Below, in pieces: positions 29,211 through 36,700 of a stretch of DNA of 64,000 nt. A program made the position numbers and the translations under genes. The number at the start of each line of letters is the position of its first letter. Position 1 is the first letter of the stretch. The notes beneath the pieces were generated by a model, which was given only the letters and a program-made list of their open reading frames with translations, ran no database searches and was not told the DNA's origin. The stretch comes from Aestuariimicrobium sp. p3-SID1156 (GTDB taxonomy: Bacteria > Actinomycetota > Actinomycetes > Propionibacteriales > Propionibacteriaceae), in assembly GCF_025144225.1 (NCBI RefSeq), contig NZ_JALXXB010000003.1:191744-255743 (forward strand), in the 5' to 3' direction.

Positions 29211-29239
29211 GAGGTGATTACACGAAGGAACTTCTGCAC
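29204..29239 (-). CDS. ilvB leader peptide (11 aa)
   Basis: GTG 29239 opens an 11-codon ORF encoding MQKFLRVITSR and ending in TGA. A GGGAGG Shine-Dalgarno sequence lies 8 bases upstream. It contains leucine, valine and isoleucine, two of them in codons that are rare in this GC-rich genome (CTT for Leu, GTA for Val). This fits ribosome-mediated attenuation of ilvBNC by branched-chain amino acids, as known for the ilvB leader of Corynebacterium. No protein function is expected. Confidence 0.68.
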   Translation of the reverse strand: MQKFLRVITSR

Positions 29240-29323
29240 AGGTCAACCCTCCCGCATGACCGCCACTCGGTCAAACGATGAACATCAAATCTCATCTGGT
29301 GGACGTGGCTCCCAGCATGCGAA

Positions 29324-29350
29324 CGGCGCCGCTCTCGGGGAACGGCGCCG
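29324..29350. terminator. Hairpin between the two-TM protein gene and the ilv leader
   Basis: The 8-bp self-complementary word CGGCGCCG occurs at 29324-29331 and 29343-29350 and can pair across an 11-base loop. No T tract follows on either strand, so its role as terminator is tentative. Confidence 0.4.
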
Positions 29351-29372
29351 TCGACAGGAGGACAGCCGGAGG

Positions 29373-29924
29373 TCAGTCGGTGGCACGGGTGGCGCCGTCG
29401 CGATCGGCCACCGCAGCGGGGAGGCGATCCTTGATCGACATCAGCGCGAGGCCGATGAGGGAGAACAGCAGTCCCAGACCTGCGACGAGGGCGGAGACGC
29501 CGTAGGTGATCACCGAGCTGAACAGCGAGGATCGGAGGAAGGCGCCGTTCATGACAGTGGTGCGCTTGGCGCTGGCAGCGTCGACCTTGGCCTGGGCGGC
29601 CTCCTTCTCGGAGTCGGTCGTGGCCTTCTCGAGCTCAGCCTTGGCGGCGTTCACATCCGCACCGAGCTCGGCGTAGGTCTTCCCCTCGGAGGCGTGGAGC
29701 GCGTGCTCCTTGATGATCTCGGCTTGGCCGTAGGCAGTGATCGGGCCCTTGACCTCCTTGCCGGCGACCTTGATGCCCATCACGGGCTTGGCGTCCTGCG
29801 GCACGGTGATGCGCTCGTCCATCAGCTGGCTGGTGACGATGTTCCAGGTGACCAGACCCGCGATGATCATGATGATGCCCGCGATCAGCGAGAGCAGCCC
29901 GGCAATCCTGGGAAGCTTGCTCAT
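29373..29924 (-). CDS. Conserved two-TM actinobacterial membrane protein
   Basis: A 183-residue protein with one hydrophobic helix near the N-terminus (residues about 5-30, IAGLLSLIAGIIMIIAGLVTW) and a second pair near the C-terminus (about 135-165). The outside loop of ~100 residues contains ITVPQDAKPVMG, GPITAYGQAEIIKEHAL, GKTYAELG and a charged alanine/glutamate helix, then RTTVMNGAFLRSSLFSS. Relatives in actinobacterial genomes are often labelled aromatic ring-opening dioxygenase LigA, a name with no support in this sequence. Function unknown. An AAAGGAA Shine-Dalgarno sequence is 6 bases before the ATG. Confidence 0.72.
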   Translation of the reverse strand: MSKLPRIAGLLSLIAGIIMIIAGLVTWNIVTSQLMDERITVPQDAKPVMGIKVAGKEVKGPITAYGQAEIIKEHALHASEGKTYAELGADVNAAKAELEKATTDSEKEAAQAKVDAASAKRTTVMNGAFLRSSLFSSVITYGVSALVAGLGLLFSLIGLALMSIKDRLPAAVADRDGATRATD

Positions 29925-30001
29925 GATGGTTCCTTTCGGAGAAGTCGAGAGCCATTCCCGTTGATCTTCAACTACTACGTTGAGTAGTCAACCACATGTC
30001 C

Positions 30002-30997
30002 TCATCGGGTCACAGCCGGGGGCCATATCCTGGAGGGTAGGCGGGGTGCCACTACCGCCCCCACCAGGACCAGAAGCCCCACCCACGGCCAGGTCAGCGG
30101 CGAGGCCATCAGCCCCGCCGCGCCGCACAGGACCACCCCCAGGGCAAGCGTGGGACGCGCCACCCATAGGCGACCCGAGACCACCGCGACGGCGAGCGCC
30201 ATCCCACCGGCGAGCAGGCCCGCCAGTCCCGGCGACCAGGCGTCCACGAGCCTCTCAGTCTGGTCGGGGAGGACCATCCATCCCACGCTGGCGGCAGCCA
30301 CCCATGCGGCGAACCCGCCCAAGGCCCTTCGGCGTTGGCCCGCGAACGCCAACGCGACAAGAACCCAGGCAAAGGGCAGCCAGACCGCGGCCGCGAGACC
30401 GACGCCCACCCCCTGCGGCAGGAGACGTGGCCGACGTCGTGGTACCGCCGCTGAGGGGGCCGCTCGCGCCAGCACATCGGCCACCACCAGCGCCAGCAGC
30501 GGCAGGATCACCTGCCCCCGCAGGAAGGCGTCCAGGACGGGAGGAAGCGCCAGGACGGCCACCGACGCCGGGACGATCCACCAGCCGTGAACGCCCCAAG
30601 CATGGCGCACCACGTCGACCAGGGCAAAGGAAGAGGCCAGGGTCACCAATACCTGCCAGGCACCCAATGACAACAGCGCCAGCGGCGACAGCGCCAGGGC
30701 GCCAAAGGGTGTGAAACCCAGGTCGGAGGGTGCCTCGGGCCCGAAGACCGGCTTCCCCTGCGCCATGGAGCGTTCCACCAGCACGATGTCGGCCAGGTCG
30801 GTGGTGGCTGGGTGCCAGGGCACCAGGGTTCCCCCACCCAGCCACACCATCGCGACGGCGGCCACGAGCGAGACGAGCAGCACGGCGGCCAGGCGAGGCA
30901 CCAGCCTGTGGGACCAGTCCTCCCCGCCCACGGGAACCTCCCCTTCCGTCAGTCCCCCCTCCGGCGGCTCCCGTTCAGGCGCCGTCGTCTCAGGCAT
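30002..30997 (-). CDS. GT87/DUF2029-type integral membrane glycosyltransferase
   Basis: A 331-residue polytopic membrane protein. After a short hydrophilic N-terminus, the first long loop contains the acidic HPATTDLADIVLVERSMAQG and GFTPFGALALSPLAL, a pattern seen in DUF2029 (GT87) polyprenol-phosphate-mannose-dependent mannosyltransferases, with about nine hydrophobic helices. The family builds cell-envelope mannosides in actinobacteria. This copy is somewhat short, so the assignment is moderate. ATG 30997 overlaps the end of the HIT gene by 8 bases, which places it last in the hisF-dehydrogenase-HIT-GT87 operon. Confidence 0.65.
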   Translation of the reverse strand: MPETTAPEREPPEGGLTEGEVPVGGEDWSHRLVPRLAAVLLVSLVAAVAMVWLGGGTLVPWHPATTDLADIVLVERSMAQGKPVFGPEAPSDLGFTPFGALALSPLALLSLGAWQVLVTLASSFALVDVVRHAWGVHGWWIVPASVAVLALPPVLDAFLRGQVILPLLALVVADVLARAAPSAAVPRRRPRLLPQGVGVGLAAAVWLPFAWVLVALAFAGQRRRALGGFAAWVAAASVGWMVLPDQTERLVDAWSPGLAGLLAGGMALAVAVVSGRLWVARPTLALGVVLCGAAGLMASPLTWPWVGLLVLVGAVVAPRLPSRIWPPAVTR

Positions 30998-31364
30998 CAC
31001 CGCAGAGCAGGCCCACCACGGCCTCGCGGTCCGCCGGCTTCTCCGACTGGCCATAGAAGGGGACGAGGTGGACGTGCAGGTGGAAGACCTCCTGGCCCGC
31101 CTCCGCCCCGGAGTTCACGACCAGCTTGATCCCACTGGCCCCGAGCTTCGCCTTCAGCCGTGCGACAGTGCTGGTGACCAGCGGGGCGATGCGGGCGAAG
31201 GCGGCGGCGCCGTCCCCGAGGTCCCGCACGTGTTCCCTGGGGATCACAAGGGTGTGGCCGGGCTGCTTGGGGTGCAGGTCGAGGAAGGCCAGGCCGGTCT
31301 GGTCGCGCGCCACGACGTCGGCGGGAATGCCCCCCTCCGCGATGGAGCAGAAGACGCAGCTCAT
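30990..31364 (-). CDS. HIT-family nucleotide hydrolase (HINT-like)
   Basis: A 124-residue histidine-triad protein. The zinc-like N-terminal CVFCSI pair, the GHTLVIPREHV segment and the catalytic triad HLHVHLVPFY are all present, which places it with HINT-type nucleoside phosphoramidases. Such enzymes hydrolyse AMP-lysine or aminoacyl-adenylates. Its ATG overlaps the dehydrogenase stop by 4 bases (ATGA). The genomic partners give no substrate clue. Confidence 0.9.
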   Translation of the reverse strand: MSCVFCSIAEGGIPADVVARDQTGLAFLDLHPKQPGHTLVIPREHVRDLGDGAAAFARIAPLVTSTVARLKAKLGASGIKLVVNSGAEAGQEVFHLHVHLVPFYGQSEKPADREAVVGLLCGDA

Positions 31365-32314
31365 CCTCGACCTTCCACAACGTTGTCCAGTGATTCATCC
31401 TTCGCCCAGTGCTGCAGCTGCCGACGCAGCAGGGCATCCCGGCGAGGTTCGAAGGCCCGGGTGTAACCGCCGACATGGGGGCTGAAGAAGACGCCCGGCG
31501 TGGTGCGCAGCGGATGCAGCGGCGGCACCGGTTCGGGATCGACGACATCCATCGCCGCGGTGATGCGGCCTCCCTGGCAGGCCTGGATGAGGGCCTGGGT
31601 GTCGACGATCGGCCCACGACCGATGTTGACGACCATGGCGCCATCGGGCAGTGCCGCCAGCGCCTTCTCCTCGATCAGCCCACGGGTGGTCTCGGTCAGT
31701 GGGGCGATGATGAACAGCACATCGGTCTCCGGGAGGACCTCCATCAGCTCGTCGATCGCGCGAACCTGCACGTCCTCGCCGTCGACCGATTCTGTCCGCG
31801 CGGTGGTGGCCAAGCGGGTGATCGAGGCCACCTCGAACCCCGCCAGGCGTCGCTCGATGGCCTTGCCGATGTGACCGTACCCGAGGACCGTCACACGCTG
31901 GTCGGCCAGCCCTGGAGCCCAGTGTGGCTTCCACACCCCGGCGGGCTGGTCCCGGGCGTAGAGGTCCAGGTCGCGGGCCCTGGCCAATGCCAGGGCCAGG
32001 GCGATCTCGGCGGTGGCTGAGTCATGGACGCCGGCCGCGTTGCACAGCACCACCTCGGCGGGCACCTTCGGGGCGATCGCGTCCACCCCCGCCATCTGCG
32101 ACTGCACGACCTCGAGGGACCCCATCTCGCCGATGCGGTCGAGGATCTCGGGTTGTTGGGCATAGGGCAGCACCATGAAGCCGACGCGGTCGATGCCCTC
32201 GGGTGGGGTGGAGTTGTCGGTGAAGGGTTCGTAGCGGATACCGGGGTGAGAACCCAGCACTCGCACTGCCTCGTCGACGCTCTCGTAGGGCACCCAGGCG
32301 ATGCGCTCAGACAT
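31361..32314 (-). CDS. D-isomer-specific 2-hydroxyacid dehydrogenase
   Basis: A 317-residue NAD(P)-dependent oxidoreductase. The dinucleotide motif is [15 protein letters not shown], the second family signature is [18 protein letters not shown] with MDVVDPEP, and the catalytic histidine is in [10 protein letters not shown]. These match the subfamily of phosphoglycerate-dehydrogenase-like proteins. The N-terminal part ([10 protein letters not shown]) is short, so it is not the ACT-domain SerA. Substrate is unknown. It overlaps hisF by 8 bases and the HIT gene by 4. Confidence 0.88.
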   Translation of the reverse strand: MSERIAWVPYESVDEAVRVLGSHPGIRYEPFTDNSTPPEGIDRVGFMVLPYAQQPEILDRIGEMGSLEVVQSQMAGVDAIAPKVPAEVVLCNAAGVHDSATAEIALALALARARDLDLYARDQPAGVWKPHWAPGLADQRVTVLGYGHIGKAIERRLAGFEVASITRLATTARTESVDGEDVQVRAIDELMEVLPETDVLFIIAPLTETTRGLIEEKALAALPDGAMVVNIGRGPIVDTQALIQACQGGRITAAMDVVDPEPVPPLHPLRTTPGVFFSPHVGGYTRAFEPRRDALLRRQLQHWAKDESLDNVVEGRG

Positions 32315-33086
32315 GGACCTCTCCTTCTCGTACCTCGAAACCGGCCTGCGCCAGACCCTTCTTCACCTGGCCGATGGACAGCCTGCCGAAATGGAAGACG
32401 CTGGCTGCCAGCAGCGCGTCAGCCCCGGCCCGGGCCGCTTGCGCGAAGTGTTCCACGGTCCCGGCCCCGCCTGAGGCGATGAGGGGGACATCGACCGCGG
32501 ACCGCACTTTCTCGAGCAGTTCCAGGTCGAAACCGTCGTTGGTGCCATCGGCATCCATCGAGTTGAGCAACACCTCACCCGCCCCGCGGTCGACGGCCTC
32601 GCGGGCCCACTCCACGGCATCCAGACCGGCGGACTGGCGACCACCGTGGGTGGTCACGCCGAAGCCGGAGGGCATGCCGGGCTCGCGGCGGGCATCCACT
32701 GAGAGCACCAGTACCTGGTTGCCGAAGCGGTCGGCGATTTCGCCGATGGCCTCCGGGCGTCGAATGGCGCCGGTGTTCATGCCGACCTTGTCCGCTCCGT
32801 GCCGCAGGAGGATGTCGACGTCCGCCACCGATCCCACTCCCCCACCGACGGTGAGCGGGATGAAGACTGTCTCGGCGCACCGGGCGACCATGTCGCGGGT
32901 GGTGGCGCGTCCCTCACTACTGGCTGAGATGTCGAGGAAGGTGACCTCGTCGGCACCGGCCTGGCCGTAGGCCCGGGCCAGCTCGACAGGATCCCCGGCG
33001 TCACGCAGGTTCGTGAAGTTCACACCCTTCACGACTCGCCCCGCGTGGACATCAAGGCAGGGAATCACCCGGATCGCAACAGCCAT
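32307..33086 (-). CDS. hisF: Imidazole glycerol phosphate synthase cyclase subunit
   Basis: A 259-residue TIM-barrel enzyme that, with HisH, makes imidazole glycerol phosphate and AICAR in histidine synthesis. The catalytic aspartates are visible in [15 protein letters not shown] (D12) and VLSVDARRE; the phosphate sites are [20 protein letters not shown] and IASGGAG. No other his gene is adjacent, so it is separated from the usual hisBHAF cluster. Start ATG 33086 is supported by a TATGGT hexamer 6 bases upstream. It leads the hisF-dehydrogenase-HIT-GT87 operon. Confidence 0.96.
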   Translation of the reverse strand: MAVAIRVIPCLDVHAGRVVKGVNFTNLRDAGDPVELARAYGQAGADEVTFLDISASSEGRATTRDMVARCAETVFIPLTVGGGVGSVADVDILLRHGADKVGMNTGAIRRPEAIGEIADRFGNQVLVLSVDARREPGMPSGFGVTTHGGRQSAGLDAVEWAREAVDRGAGEVLLNSMDADGTNDGFDLELLEKVRSAVDVPLIASGGAGTVEHFAQAARAGADALLAASVFHFGRLSIGQVKKGLAQAGFEVREGEVHV

Positions 33087-33098
33087 GCCCCCACCATA
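33087..33098 (-). promoter_or_regulatory. -10 element of hisF
   Basis: TATGGT (complement of 33093-33098), 6 bases before ATG 33086, no Shine-Dalgarno sequence. Confidence 0.45.
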
Positions 33099-33130
33099 GT
33101 CCGGGCGACCCTCCCCGGCGGTGGGGCGTT

Positions 33131-33160
33131 TTGTCCGCGGCGTTCCCTAGAGTGGGCACC
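33131..33160 (+). promoter_or_regulatory. tldD promoter with a RecA-NDp/PafBC-like motif
   Basis: TTGTCCGCG (33131-33139), 8 bases, then TAGAGT (33148-33153) ending 7 bases before ATG 33161. This resembles the mycobacterial LexA-independent DNA-damage promoter TTGTCRGTG-N8-TANNNT, with seven of nine upstream positions matching. PafBC, the activator of such promoters, is encoded in this window. Confidence 0.45.
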
Positions 33161-34708
33161 ATGCCCCAACTCGATCCGACGTTCACGGGATTGCCCCTGG
33201 ACGCCCTCGCCGATGCCGCCCTCAGCCGGGCCCGGGAACTCGGCGCCACCCACGCCGATGTCCGCGTCGAACGCCATCGCACCTCCGTCACCTCACTGCG
33301 GGACGCCGTCGTCACCGGGTCCAGCGACTCCAGCGACCTCGGCCTGTCGGTGCGAGTTGTGCACCGCGGCTCCTGGGGTTTCGCGGCGGGTGTCGCCCTG
33401 ACCCCGGACGCAGCGGCCGGGCTGGCCGAGCAGGCCTGCCGCATCGCGGAGGTCTCTGCCCCGTTGACCCCGCGGCCGGTCGAGCTCGCCACAGAACCGG
33501 TGCACGTGGGCGAGTGGGTCTCCGACTACGACCTGAACCCCTTCGATGTCCCCAAGGCCGAGCGCACGGCGCGGCTGGTGCAGCTGCTGGAGGCGCTCGG
33601 CGCCCAGCCCGGGGTCGACCACACCTCGGCCACGGTGATGGCAGCGCAGGAGAACACGTTCTTCGCCGACCTGGCCGGGACCCGCACCGTGCAGCAGCGG
33701 CTGCGCGTGCACCCCGAGTTCACGGCCATCGCCGTCGGTGAGGGCGGCATCTCGACGATGCGGACCATCGCACCGCCAGTGGGCCGGGGCTGGGAGTACC
33801 TGACCGGGACCGGTTGGGACTTCGACACCGAGATCGCCGGGCTCGGTGAGCTGCTCGCCGAGCTCGTCAAGGCGCCCAGCGTGGAGCCGGGAGCGACCGA
33901 CCTGCTCATCGACCCCAGCAACCTGTGGTTGACCATCCACGAGTCGGTGGCCCACGGCACCGAGCTGGACCGCGCCCTGGGCTACGAAGCCGCCTACGCC
34001 GGCACCAGCTTCGCGACCATCGACAAGCTCGGCAGCCTGACGTACGGGTCACCGGTGATGAACGTCACCGGGGACCGCACGACTGACCGAGGCCTCGCGT
34101 CTATCGGCTGGGACAGCGAGGGCGTGGAGGCGCAGAGCTTCGACATCATTCGCGACGGCATCCTGGTCGGGTACCAGCTCAACCGCCAGATGGCCGCTGA
34201 GCGCGGGCTGAATGGCGGACGCTCCAACGGCTGCGCCTTCGCCGACTCCGCCTCGCACATTCCGCTGCAGCGGATGCCCAATGTGTCGCTGCAGCCCGCT
34301 GTCGAGGATGTCACGCTCGACGACCTGCTGGCGCAGTTGGGCGACGGTCTGTACGTCGTGGGCGACAAGTCCTGGTCCATCGACATGCAGCGCTACAACT
34401 TCCAGTTCACCGGGCAGCGATTCCACCAGGTGAAGAACGGTCGCATCGTGGGCCAGGTCCGCGACGCTGCCTACCAGGCGACCACCACCGACTTCTGGGG
34501 CTCGATGGAAGCTGTGGGCGGCCCCTCGACGTACGTGCTGCAGGGTGCGATGAACTGCGGCAAGGGTCAGCCGGGGCAGGTCGCTGCCGTGAGTCACGGC
34601 TGCCCAGCCGCCCTGTTCCGTGGGGTGAATGTGCTCAACACCGTGGCCGAGGCCGGCAGCAGCTCCGAGGACTCGAACTCCAATGACACGAATGAGGGGA
34701 ACGACTGA
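33161..34708 (+). CDS. tldD: TldD/PmbA-family metalloprotease, TldD-like
   Basis: A 515-residue member of peptidase family U62. The zinc-binding signature HESVAHGTELDR (H-E-x3-H pattern) is about residue 262, which marks the catalytic TldD-type subunit. Other family features are VRVVHRGSWGFAAG near residue 70, YAGTSFATIDKLGSLTYGSP and GRSNGCAF. With its partner it degrades unfolded peptides or processes modified peptides such as microcins. It shares a TGATG junction with the next gene, so the two subunits are coupled. ATG 33161 is preferred to an upstream in-frame start because of the TAGAGT hexamer. Confidence 0.92.
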   Translation: MPQLDPTFTGLPLDALADAALSRARELGATHADVRVERHRTSVTSLRDAVVTGSSDSSDLGLSVRVVHRGSWGFAAGVALTPDAAAGLAEQACRIAEVSAPLTPRPVELATEPVHVGEWVSDYDLNPFDVPKAERTARLVQLLEALGAQPGVDHTSATVMAAQENTFFADLAGTRTVQQRLRVHPEFTAIAVGEGGISTMRTIAPPVGRGWEYLTGTGWDFDTEIAGLGELLAELVKAPSVEPGATDLLIDPSNLWLTIHESVAHGTELDRALGYEAAYAGTSFATIDKLGSLTYGSPVMNVTGDRTTDRGLASIGWDSEGVEAQSFDIIRDGILVGYQLNRQMAAERGLNGGRSNGCAFADSASHIPLQRMPNVSLQPAVEDVTLDDLLAQLGDGLYVVGDKSWSIDMQRYNFQFTGQRFHQVKNGRIVGQVRDAAYQATTTDFWGSMEAVGGPSTYVLQGAMNCGKGQPGQVAAVSHGCPAALFRGVNVLNTVAEAGSSSEDSNSNDTNEGND

Positions 34709-36105
34709 TGCGCGCGTGGATTGACCAGGCCCTCACGGCCGCGCACGACCTGCCCGGTGCCGACCAGGGCTGCGTGGTGATCCTGACCGAGACCTACGAG
34801 ACCAACGTGCGCTGGGCAAACAATGCCCTGACCACCAATGGCCAGATGCACCACCTCAAGGCGCAGGTCGTGGCGATGGCCAGCGTCGAAGGTGGCACCG
34901 CCTCGGGCTGCCTCGAGGGGCCGGTCGGCTCACCGGAAGAGGTCGTCGAACTGGTTCGCCAGGCTGCCCTGGTGGCCCAGGCCGGGACGCCGGACGAGGA
35001 CGCCCACGAGCTGCCCGCCGGGACCGAGGACGAGGACTTCGCCACCGGCGCCGAGGCCACCACCTTTGAGGTGCTGGCCGGGGTGTGCGAAGGGCTCGGA
35101 CGAGCTTTCGAGCAGGCCGGGGACAAGCACCTGTTCTTCGGTTTCGCCGAGCACATCGTGCACACCACCTGGCTGGGAACCTCGTCGGGGTCGCGGCGAC
35201 GCTCGGTGACCCGCCTGGGTCGGCTGGAGCTCAACGCCAAGCATCCCGACATGGTCGGCTCGGCCTGGGTGGGTCGCTCGACCGCAGACTTCTCCGACAT
35301 CGGCATGGACGGCTTGGTCTCCGAGGTCCTGGAGCGGCTGTCCGGGTGTGAGAACCGCATCGACCTGCCGGCGGGCCGTTATGAGGTCATCCTGCCCCCC
35401 TCCGCGGTGTCAGACCTGATGATCTACGCCTACTGGAGCATGGACGGACGCTCCGCCCGTGAGGGCCAGAGCGTCTTCGCCGGCAAGCAGCCGGGCTCCA
35501 CGCGTGTGGGCGAGCAGCTGGCCTCGCTCCCTCTCACCATGGCGTCGGATCCCGGGGTGGCGGGGATGGAGTGCGCCCCCTTTGCAGTGGCAGGCAGTTC
35601 GCGGGCCGGGATCATGTCGGTCTACGACAACGGTGCCACCGTGGGACGCACGGACTGGATCTCGCGCGGGGTTCTTCGGCAGCTGGTGGAGACCGGCTAC
35701 GAGGTGGAACGCTCGGGGCAGCATCCGGCCACGCTGCCCTACCCGACCGGGAACTTGCTGCTGGACGGCGGCGGGACCGCGACCCTCGACCAGCTGGTGG
35801 CGTCCACGAAGCGTGGTCTGCTGCTGACCTGCCTGTGGTACATCCGGGAAGTGGATCCGGACACCCTCCTGCTCACCGGGCTGACCCGCGACGGGGTGTA
35901 CCTGGTGGAAGATGGGAAGGTCGTCGGCGCGGTCAACAACTTCCGCTGGAACGAGTCGCCGGTGTCCCTGTTGGGGCGCATGACCGAACTGTCAGCCAGT
36001 GAGCGGACGCTGTGCCGGGAGTGGAATGACTGGTTCCAGCTGACCCAGGCGCCCGCGATGCGCGTGCCTGACTTCAACATGTCCACCGTGTCCCAGGCCT
36101 CCTGA
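34708..36105 (+). CDS. pmbA: TldD/PmbA-family protein, PmbA/TldE-like partner
   Basis: A 465-residue U62-family protein lacking the HE-x3-H zinc motif, as expected for the TldE/PmbA partner. Segments such as LPAGRYEVILPPSAVSDLM, the short SVYDNGATVGRTDW, TGNLLLDGG and LLTCLWYIREVDPDTLLLTGLTRDGV are typical. The heterodimer with the preceding gene forms the protease chamber. Its ATG shares one base with the tldD stop, and the following DUF4112 gene likewise overlaps its own stop, giving a three-gene unit. Confidence 0.9.
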   Translation: MRAWIDQALTAAHDLPGADQGCVVILTETYETNVRWANNALTTNGQMHHLKAQVVAMASVEGGTASGCLEGPVGSPEEVVELVRQAALVAQAGTPDEDAHELPAGTEDEDFATGAEATTFEVLAGVCEGLGRAFEQAGDKHLFFGFAEHIVHTTWLGTSSGSRRRSVTRLGRLELNAKHPDMVGSAWVGRSTADFSDIGMDGLVSEVLERLSGCENRIDLPAGRYEVILPPSAVSDLMIYAYWSMDGRSAREGQSVFAGKQPGSTRVGEQLASLPLTMASDPGVAGMECAPFAVAGSSRAGIMSVYDNGATVGRTDWISRGVLRQLVETGYEVERSGQHPATLPYPTGNLLLDGGGTATLDQLVASTKRGLLLTCLWYIREVDPDTLLLTGLTRDGVYLVEDGKVVGAVNNFRWNESPVSLLGRMTELSASERTLCREWNDWFQLTQAPAMRVPDFNMSTVSQAS

Positions 36106-36632
36106 TGAGTGAGCACCCACGACCGGGGGGTCGGCGGGTTCGTCGCAAGGAGGAACCCGCCGCCCCCGTCCAGCCGGCCAAGGAATCGGACCTGCTCGCA
36201 ACGGTTCTGGACGACTTGGTCAGGATCCCCGGCACGAACTTCGGCATCGGTCTGGACGGCCTCATCTGCCTGATTCCTGGGGTGGGAGACTCGCTGACCA
36301 CGGTGCTGGCCAGCACGATGCTCACCGACGCAGTCCGCCGACGGGTCCCGATCCCCGTGCTGCTGCGAATGGCGTGGAACCTGCTGTTCGACACCGCGCT
36401 CGGCTGGGTGCCCTTCATCGGGGACGCCGCCGACATTGCTCATCGGGCGAATCGCAAGAACTACCGGCTCCTGCGCCAAGCCATTGAGACCGGCGAGTTC
36501 AGCACCGACCCGCACCGGGTCTACCTGGCCAAGGCGGTCGCCGTGGTGCTCGGCGTCGTGCTGGTCATGGCCGCCTCGGCCATCGCCGCCATCTGGATCA
36601 TCATCTCGGTCCTGGCCAAGCTCGTGGGCTGA
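36105..36632 (+). CDS. DUF4112 membrane protein
   Basis: A 175-residue protein with a basic cytosolic N-terminus (RRVRRKEE), then the DUF4112 core: LDDLVRIPGTNFGIGLDGLIGLIPG-type repeat blocks (FGIGLDGLICLIPGVGDSL and later ALGWVPFIGDAADIAHRANRKN) and a C-terminal hydrophobic helix (about 143-172). Function unknown. The ATG overlaps the pmbA stop (TGATG), which suggests a link to the TldD/PmbA protease or simple operon membership. It converges on helY with 68 bases between, which include a short inverted repeat GACGTG-TG-CACGTC. Confidence 0.85.
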   Translation: MSEHPRPGGRRVRRKEEPAAPVQPAKESDLLATVLDDLVRIPGTNFGIGLDGLICLIPGVGDSLTTVLASTMLTDAVRRRVPIPVLLRMAWNLLFDTALGWVPFIGDAADIAHRANRKNYRLLRQAIETGEFSTDPHRVYLAKAVAVVLGVVLVMAASAIAAIWIIISVLAKLVG

Positions 36633-36700
36633 ATCCCTCCCGCCGCCTGACGTGTGCACGTCCCATATCGTGCATACGGGGCGGTCGAGAGGATCGCCAC

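Noticed and set aside
29373..29924. Aromatic ring-opening dioxygenase LigA
   Set aside because: The name is used for relatives of this protein, but the sequence is a small membrane protein without any dioxygenase fold or metal site.
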